Shown here piece by piece: positions 57,421-64,000 of a DNA stretch of 64,000 bases; position 1 is the stretch's first letter, and each line of letters begins with the position of its first letter. Where the stretch lies: contig NC_056418.1 of assembly GCF_905147365.1 (NCBI RefSeq), positions 5,145,262 through 5,209,261 of the forward strand, written 5' to 3'. The stretch is from Aricia agestis. Its lineage: Eukaryota > Arthropoda > Insecta > Lepidoptera > Lycaenidae. The notes below the pieces were generated by a model. The model ran no database searches. It had not been told where the DNA came from and worked only from the letters and a program-made list of their open reading frames with translations. The position numbers and the translations under genes were made by a program.

Positions 57421-58663
57421 AAGCTCCCGCACACAGGCGCGTTATTATCGGTCGATAATAACGCATGCGGTATTGCGATAATGCGTCCACGATTCCTTGC
57501 AGTTTGTACACAGAGCCTACGTTTTTATCGTCCGATATTTCTTACGAGAGAGCGCCGCGCCGCGACGGTACTATTACACCATTTCTCTCAGGTATGCAAG
57601 AAAAGCGGCGTTATTATTGCAGCAGTGTGTAACTACATGACCATCATAATACAAAATGTACTTTTGGGAAGTTGGGACGGCTGTGAGGTCACGGAATGGG
57701 TCAAGCGGAAGACCGGCGTTGGATACCTGCTAGGTGTGCCAACACTGCCGAGCTTGGTCCAATTTGCGGCTGATTTATTTAGGAATTTTATTGTCATTAT
57801 TTTGTTGTAATATTCAGGGCCGTCTCTAGCCCATGTGGCACCCGTGTGCAAACATTACCCTAGCACCCCCTAACAAGCGCGCGCGCGGTCAAAATGAAAT
57901 GGGTACAATTTACAAAGTAAAAGTACAGTTTGTCCAGCCGCTTAAGGGTGAGGACTCTAAGCGGTGGCTTCTTTCGTTCCACCAGACGAACTATAACAGC
58001 ACATCAAGTTACCACATAGGTACTGTCAAATTTCTCCAATATAAAATTAAACATCACACGACATCGGTATTAATTCGATTTCATCACAACATCGGTATTA
58101 ATTCGATCTAAATCCAAATCCTCCCACTACCTATTTTGAAAAAAACGAGCGATAGGACACTCACTATTACAATTTACACCAAACAATGTAATCTTCATTT
58201 ATGTGTTTTAAGGTTCATTTCAGATTGAAAAATAAAGATTATAATATTTATATTGCAAAAGACGAGCCGCTCATGGCGCGCCTTGCTTTGCTGTAATTCT
58301 ACAAATATAAGAAGAGCTTCGGATATTACACAAAAATGTTTTCAAACTGGACTTCTTTTTACGTCGGTCAATAAAGCGTGGGCCGTGGCGGCTGGCCAGC
58401 GCTGGCGCGCGCCGAATGCGAGCGGCGCTCGGCGCCCCTAGGACCGCGGCGCCCGTGTGCACCGCACACATTGCACCTAAGGGAAAGACGCCCCTGGTAA
58501 TATTATCATAATTTAAGTTATTTTTATTGTATCTTATTGCAATAGTAAGTAATAGCTGCAAATAAATAATTATTCTATTCTATTCTATTCTACTGAAAAC
58601 AGAAATCGCAATAACGCATGCGTTATTATCGACCGATAATAACGCGCCTGTGTGTGGAAGCAT
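57421..58663. mobile_element. TTA-flanked long-inverted-repeat element with nested hAT
   Basis: The left end AAGCTCCCGCACACAGGCGC and the right end (reverse complement ATGCTTCCACACACAGGCGC) continue as inverted repeats for about 58 bases, through a self-complementary TTATTATCGGTCGATAATAA block. TTA lies on both sides (57418-57420 and 58664-58666). The interior before and after the nested hAT (57815-58496) is noncoding; a (TTCTA)n run at about 58570 suggests a LINE tail. The open frame at 57481-57810 shows no recognised transposase motif. Confidence 0.65.
57815..58496. mobile_element. hAT-like element, 682 bp, perfect 8-bp duplication
   Basis: Ends CAGGGCCGTCT and AGACGCCCCTG form inverted repeats. 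GTAATATT is present at 57807-57814 and 58497-58504. Subterminal GTGTGCA motifs and a GC-rich right part (GCTGGCGCGCGCCGAATGCG) are present. No transposase frame. Confidence 0.88.
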
Positions 58664-58696
58664 TTATACCATTGAGATATTAAGAAAGTCTTTTCT

Positions 58697-58800
58697 AGGG
58701 TTCCGTAGTCAGCAAGGAATCCTTATAGTTTCGGTCTGTCCGTCTGTCTGTTTGTCTGTTCGTCTGTCTGTCCGCGGTTTTGCTCAGAGACTATAGGGCC
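58697..58800 (-). repeat. GGTTCCGTAGTC repeat with TCTG run
   Basis: AGGGTTCCGTAGTCAGCAAG, TTTCGGTCTGTCCGTCTGTC, more TCTG units, then GCGGTTTTGCTCAGAGACTA. Reverse-complement relative of 53640-53736. It is cut on the right by the non-LTR retrotransposon. Confidence 0.65.
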
Positions 58801-58819
58801 TACAAAGCTGTAATTTGGG

Positions 58820-60345
58820 ATGAATGCACTTAATAATGATGCCTACAAACTGTCCAGTGTCTTCTCTGTGTACCAGCTAAACGGTTGCTTCTGGAAATGT
58901 GAAAAAATTCACGGTAGTAGGAAATATGCTGAATTTAGAAGGAAAACTAATATATATCACTACTCGGGCTCTGCTAAACATTTGTTCGTTGAAGTCACCC
59001 TGCACCACAAGAAAGTCCTGCTTTGTGTGGTCTATAGCCCTTCTTTACGCGTTGACTACTTTAGCGCTTTAGAGTCTCTGTTGACCACTCATTGCCCAAA
59101 TTACGACTACACTCTACTTGCAGGTGACCTCAACACGTGCCTCTTAAAATCTGATTCGCGTGCTTCCAAACTCCGTACCCTATTCTCCTCCCTGAACTTA
59201 AGCATACTTCCACTTTCTGCGACCCATCATGCCCCTAATATTACCCCTTCCCTTTTAGACCTCTTCATCACCTCCTCGCCTGATCTTATAGATTCGTTTG
59301 GCCAATTCCCGTCCACCATATCACATCTTGACCTAATTTTCCTTTCCTTCAAAATAAGACCTGCCCGTCGTAAAACCCAGTTTGTTTTCTCGCGTAGTTT
59401 TAAGGACATAACTTTGAAGGCTCATAAACGGGATATATCTGACATTGACTGGTCTCCTGTATACTCTACCACTGACATTGACCAAAAGGTAGCTATAATG
59501 ACCGGTTTAATCACTAATATTTTCGATTCACATGCTCCGGTCAAAAGAATTAAAATTAAACACGTACCGGCACCTTGGATGTCACAGGATTTAGTTACCG
59601 TTATGGCTAAGCGTAACCGTGCATTGTGTTGTTACAGAAAGAGACCGACAGACGAGAATTTTGCCAAATACAAGTACCTCCGAAATCGTTGCAGTCGTTT
59701 GTGTTAGCAATGGAAAATAAATGTATCTCCATTTTAGTCTTACTAGACTTTAGCAGTGCTTTTAATTCGGTAGATTTTGACATACTCCTCTCTGTCCTTC
59801 GTTCCCTTAATATTTCCTCCTCTGTGTTAGACTGGTTTGACTCATATCTTCGGGGACGTTTGCAGCGGGTCCGCTCTGACGAGGCTTTCTCGGATTGGTG
59901 TGACATCGAGGCGGGTGTTCCCCAGGGTGGCGTTCTTTCTCCCCTTTTATTTTCTATTTTTATAAATACTGTTTCCAAATTAATTGCATCCAATTTCCAT
60001 CTCTACGCTGACGACTTGCAAATTTACCGTCATTCACTCATTGAGGACATTATTTCTGCAATTGCAGAAATTAATACTGATCTCAATCGAATAGCTGAAT
60101 GGGCTAAGTCATTTGGTCTGATGGTTAATCCAGGTAAGTCACAGGCCATGATCATAGGCAGTAAATACTCGATTCAGCGTGTACGTGAACGTGATATACT
60201 TAGTATAGTATTTGATAGCACCATCATTCCTTTCACCGACACTGCCAAAAATCTAGGCCTTATTTTAGACAATAACCTTTCCTGGATTAGTCATGTGAAT
60301 GAAGTTAGTAAAAAGGTGTACTACTCGTTACATTTTTTGCCTGAA
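58820..60345 (+). pseudogene. Non-LTR retrotransposon (CR1/Jockey group), internally deleted
   Basis: The first frame (58820-59707) encodes the back half of an apurinic-type endonuclease: FVEVTLHHKKVLLCVVYSPS, YTLLAGDLNTCLL, PSLLDLFITSSPD, and SHLDLIFLSF where active elements have an S-D-H-type motif. It continues to PAPWMSQDLVTVMAKRN and a stop. The second frame (from about 59650) gives the reverse transcriptase: LVLLDFSSAFNSVDFDIL, AGVPQGGVLSPLLFSIFIN, and the catalytic FHLYADDLQIY. The RT finger region between the two is missing and the frames do not join, so an internal deletion is present. The 3' part is truncated at YYSLHFLPEF, where the Helitron-derived array begins. Confidence 0.85.
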
Positions 60346-61145
60346 TTTTTCAAATCGGACCAGTAGTTCTTGAGATTAGCGCGTTCAAATAAGCCCTTTC
60401 AATTAATTTCCTCCCGTTTTTTCAACATTTTCCTCTCTTTCTTCGTTTTTATTAGTCGTAGCGTAATAAAATATAGCCTGTAGCCTTTCTCGATAAATGG
60501 ACTATCTAACATTGAAAGAATTTTTCAAATCGGACCAGTAGTTCCTGAGATTATTACGTTCAAATAAGCCCTTTCAAATAATTTCTTCCCGTTTTTTCAA
60601 CATTTTCCTCTATTTCTTCGCTCCTATTCGTTGTAGCATAATAGAATATAACCTATAGCATTTTTCGATAAATGAACTATCTAACACTGAAAGAATTTTT
60701 CAAATCGGACCAGTAGTTCCTGAGATTAGCGCGTTCAAACAAGCCCTTTCAAATAAGCCCTTTCAAATATATTTCCTCCCATTTTTTTCCACATTTTCCT
60801 CTATTTCTTAGCTCCTATTAGTCTCAGCGTGATAAAATATAGCCTTTCTCGATAAATGAGCTATCAAACATTGAAAGAATTTTTTAAATCGGACCAGTAG
60901 TTCCTGAGATTAGCGCGTTCAAATAAGCCCTGTCAAATAATTTATCCCCGTTTTATCTACATTTTCCTTTATTTCTTCGCTCCTATTAGTCTTAGCGTGA
61001 TAAAATATAGCCTATAACCTTCCTCGATAAATGGGCTATCTAAGACTGAAAGAATTTTTCAAATCGGACCAGTAGTTCCTGAGATTAGCGCGTTCAAACA
61101 AGCAAACAAACTAACACACTCTTCCGCTTTATAATATTATAGTAT
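60345..61145 (-). repeat. Helitron-derived tandem array, about 4.5 units of 177-185 bp
   Basis: Each unit contains TTTTTCAAATCGGACCAGTA, GTTCCTGAGATTAGCGCG, TTCAAATAAGCCCTTTCAAA, CATTTTCCT, TCTTCGCTCCTATTAGT and GATAAATG(G/A)(A/G)CTATCTAA. Units start near 60345, 60521, 60698, 60874 and 61052. The right end, CTTCCGCTTTATAATATTAT...TATAGAT, is the reverse complement of a Lep1-like Helitron 5' end. A two-unit relative is at 17165-17505. Confidence 0.85.
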
Positions 61146-61826
61146 AGATTATTATAGATATACCTACATCACTACAGAAAACAGTTTCTTGTCAAAATGG
61201 CAATTAGTTGAGTAATTAGGTAGGGCCCCTTAAGCAGTATTAGCCCAGGGCCCCACAAATTCAAGATCCGCCCTTGTGTTTTAAATAATTTTATTTGAGT
61301 GCATTTAATTTTTTATGATATAATTAAATTTTTGAGGGTTCTGCAGTCTGCTTCTGCTTGAAGTAGGCCAAGCCGCCAAGAAATTCGATAACTAAACTAC
61401 GTCATTACTCCACTCCACTATTAGCTTGCTTCATATATTAATCTGTGTCCACTATTGACGTTCAAAATATTGTGGTTCAGCGGCGCGTTTTGATGGTAAG
61501 TATAATATCTCTGATATTATGTCTGGATGGCGCCAGCTATGAGCTAGCATGTTTGGCGCCGCGCCGCGCCGGCTTAACAGTTTTTATTTTGGTAAGAAGA
61601 AGAAGTAGAATATTGTGACGATTGTTTTGTTACATTGTTTTGACTTTTGTGTTTCAAAGTTGTTAACTTTTTATTTTGTGTTGAAAACGTGTATTTCTAT
61701 AATTATTAATCATTTTATACCAGTTCAAATTAAAAATAAATGTAGGAATTTCAACTTTTGTGTCTTTTTTACATATTATTCATTGGTGCGTAAGCAATTT
61801 TCTGACTCGTAAGTTTCGGTACGCAA
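61146..61826. promoter_or_regulatory. Upstream region of SAS-6
   Basis: Contains a hAT-like partial end at about 61220-61276 (GGGCCCCTTAAGC, CCAGGGCCCCACAAA, GATCCGCCCTTG) and, nearer the gene, GC-rich GGCGCCGCGCCGCGCCGGC at 61554-61572. The latter, about 260 bp before the ATG, is the best positional candidate for a promoter. No core element assigned. Confidence 0.4.
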
Positions 61827-63807
61827 ATGGTTTACAAAAGTTTTCATAATGGAAAATACTTTATATCCTTTAAACGTGGCTTCGAAGAGACCAGAAGAGA
61901 TATTACTATTTCTATTGACAAAATGCAAGAAAAAGATTCTTTGGTAAGTTAAGAATTTTTCATAAAAAGGTTATAAACATCTTACCTACGTTTTAATCTA
62001 ACTAAAGTCCAACTATTAATAACTTCCAGCGAATAAGTTTATCAGACGACGAAGATCCAGCTTTTCTGTGCAGAATCGTTTTAACAAGATGTGATTATGA
62101 AGATCTGAAAAAACAACAAGGCCTTTTAATAGATTTTGAAAATTTTCCCTCTCAAATGGTGAAACTATTACAACAGTGTTCTTCCAATAATATGTAGGTA
62201 TTTTTGTTCTATTGTCACTGTTGCCTGCCTTTGTAAAAAGAAACTAAATCCCTTTTAGTTTTATTTATTTATTTATTGATTCACCAACAGAATCACATTT
62301 AACAAAATACAAAATACAGCACAGTTTTTTATGGATGAAATGTGTTCCAATGAAAGGTGAAATACAACTGCTTTGCGACAATGGGGTGAAATGAAATGAA
62401 ATATTGTGAATGAAATGAGTATTATTAATTAACAATATTATGTTTAAAATATATAGTAGGAGACAAGGAAAAATAAAATTGAAAAAAGAAGTTTTCTATA
62501 AACCACATCTTTTGTAGGTTTCTGATTGTACACCAAGTATCACCAATACAGTATAATTTTGAGATTGTAGAACACAATGAATTTAGACGACTAGTACATT
62601 TGTCTTTAAAGACTGGACCAGCTAATGACGATGAAGTAAAGCAGCATATGTCCGAGACAATCTCACAATTGAAGGTAAAGATAATAAAATCTTTATAAAG
62701 TTTAAAATATAATAACAATCTTTTTTTATGATGTGACGATAGCTATAGGTCAAAGCTTAAATTTATTGACAATAATATATTTTAAGAGAAAAAATTTACG
62801 CTTACAGAATTCTTTGTCATCCCTAAAAAGTGCATTGTCGAGTACTGAAATGCTATGGAAGGACAAGTGTTTGAAAATAGAAGCCAAAGTGCACGATCTA
62901 ACTCACACTGTGTCTATCATGGAGGATGAGAAAGCTCGACATCAAAAAGAATTTCAAGAAGCTTTAAAACTTGAGAGAGATAGACTCAAAGATGTAAGTA
63001 TGTTTTTCATGAAAATTGTATTATGAAGTGGAAAAAATCATACTAATATTAGCTTCAATAATAATAAGGGCAAAGATGTTAATAGATCATGGAAAGCTTT
63101 TTAAGTTTCTTTCTGCTGTGGCAAAATGTACAGTTGTTATACTATATATTATTTTGTTTGAAATAATTTCAACTATTATTAGGACAAACAAAAAGTTGTA
63201 TGAAACATTAGGAAATATTTTTTAATTGCCTTTCTCTCTTTTTAGGAAAGATTGCAATGGCAAAGAAGTTCAGAAATGAATACCAACAATCTGCTTGCTT
63301 GCTCCCAAGAGAATTTAAATAAAAAAGATAAGCAAATTAGTGAACTAAACTCACAAAATCAACAGCTCCATGAGAGAAATAAACTTTTGGAGAATCAGTT
63401 GAGGTTTGTTTAATTTTTATAACTTTCTTCTTTTAGTTTTTTAATATTATACATTTATTACTATAATGCAATCATATTGAAAAATAATTGCAGTGAAAGA
63501 GCACACCGTTGCAATTTGTTGGAAAATGAAGTTCAAGCAGCACATATGGAAGTGGCAACACTTAAGGCAAAAAATGCAATCTTGGAAAAGGAGATGATCG
63601 AAAGAGACAGAACCATAGCTGACTTAAGTTCTAAGTGTACTTATATCGATAAGGTTTGCACTTTAAAAACTATTTTATACAGAAATTTATTTAGATGCTG
63701 TTGTGATTTTTTTATGTGAATTGTTTTCAATTTTTCAGACTATAAAGGATAATAATACAGCAATAAAGGAGTTGAATGAAACGATACAAACATTGAAAAT
63801 GGAAAAG
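61827..63807 (+). CDS. Sas-6: SAS-6, centriole cartwheel protein (5' part, 7 exons)
   Basis: Exons 61827-61943, 62030-62193, 62518-62674, 62808-62993, 63246-63403, 63494-63653 and 63739-63807 give 287 residues in one frame; the last donor (GTACTC) shows it continues past the window. The head domain carries RISLSDDEDPAFLCRIVLTR, LKKQQGLLIDFENFPSQMV, KLLQQC, FLIVHQVSP and NEFRRLVHLSLKTGPANDDE. The Phe at about residue 116 aligns by eye with Phe131 of vertebrate SAS-6, which plugs into the neighbouring head during ninefold ring assembly. From about residue 146 it is heptad-rich coiled coil (LWKDKCLKIEAKVHDLTHTV, LNSQNQQLHERNKLLENQL), the dimeric spoke. It acts at the proximal centriole. Upstream of the ATG the frame has an in-frame TGA, fixing the start. 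Confidence 0.93.
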
Positions 63808-64000
63808 GTACTCTGACTACACTTTAATTTGATATTTATTAACTTTGGACTTTCCTCAGGGTCTTTTGCTTCTTAGAAAAATAAAAAAGATAAAGTCACA
63901 TATATTATATGGTAGTGTGTGTGTGAGTGGCTTTATAATAGTGTGTGTTGTTGTTTGTCTCAACTCAAAAACAAGAAATATTACCTACATTCTTTTAGTA

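Noticed and set aside
57481..57810. 109-codon frame inside the long-inverted-repeat element, possible transposase
   Set aside because: No DDE-type motif or Harbinger-like signature could be read; treated as noncoding interior.
1..64000. CRISPR arrays, tRNA or rRNA genes, bacterial operons, or an LTR retrovirus
   Set aside because: No regularly spaced identical repeats with unique spacers, no cloverleaf candidates that held up by eye, no rRNA-like stretches, and no gag/pol/env-like frames; the only reverse transcriptase relics are non-LTR.

Overview
The window looks like an assembled nuclear contig from a moth or butterfly (Lepidoptera). The genes are intron-bearing animal genes. The AT-rich sequence between them is packed with repeats typical of lepidopteran genomes: Lep1-like Helitrons that end in CTAG and carry TCTG runs, the AACCGACTTC...GAAGTCGGTT family, a poly(A)-tailed SINE-like family, and LINE tails reading REAFAQQWD. 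The order and species are inferred; no database search was run.

Layout: 1-20,000 has no recognisable host gene and is mostly repeats. It probably belongs to the first intron of a spinster (Spns) transporter gene, whose first coding exon is at 20,089-20,293 on the minus strand. 20,600-25,560 is an intergenic nest of inverted-repeat elements, including a direct duplication of about 1.4 kb. 25,865-27,086 (+) is a complete boca/Mesd gene (3 exons, 186 aa, ends in RDEL), tail-to-tail with a complete RpA2 (RPA32) gene at 27,250-29,271 (-; 6 coding exons, 262 aa). 31,517-36,895 (+) is a complete SLC33A1 acetyl-CoA transporter (7 exons, 517 aa). 41,817-45,759 (-) is a complete SLC7-type cationic amino acid transporter (6 exons, 655 aa). 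49,060-50,659 is a dead mariner split by a SINE-like insertion. 54,311-57,064 (-) is a 917-aa LAP-family leucine-rich-repeat protein (Lap1/Erbin-like) with an unusual 3' end. 58,820-60,345 is a broken non-LTR retrotransposon followed by a tandem array derived from Helitron sequence. 61,827-63,807 (+) holds the first seven exons of SAS-6, which runs off the right edge.

The host genes are housekeeping functions with no shared pathway: lysosomal transport, ER chaperoning of LRP receptors, replication protein A, ER acetyl-CoA import, amino acid uptake, cell polarity or adhesion scaffolding, and centriole assembly. I see no operon-like or defence-like system. The most interesting material is the repeat architecture. 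About 180 bp upstream of spinster is also present upstream of SLC33A1, in the same orientation toward each gene. Several insertions can be read precisely because an empty paralogous site or a clean target-site duplication survives. There is also a group of short inverted-repeat elements flanked by TTA/TAA, and a small family with CCAYAGACAT ends and 6-bp duplications.

Exon boundaries were set by hand from GT/AG sites, reading-frame continuity and remembered family conservation. Repeat boundaries are by eye and may be off by a few bases.
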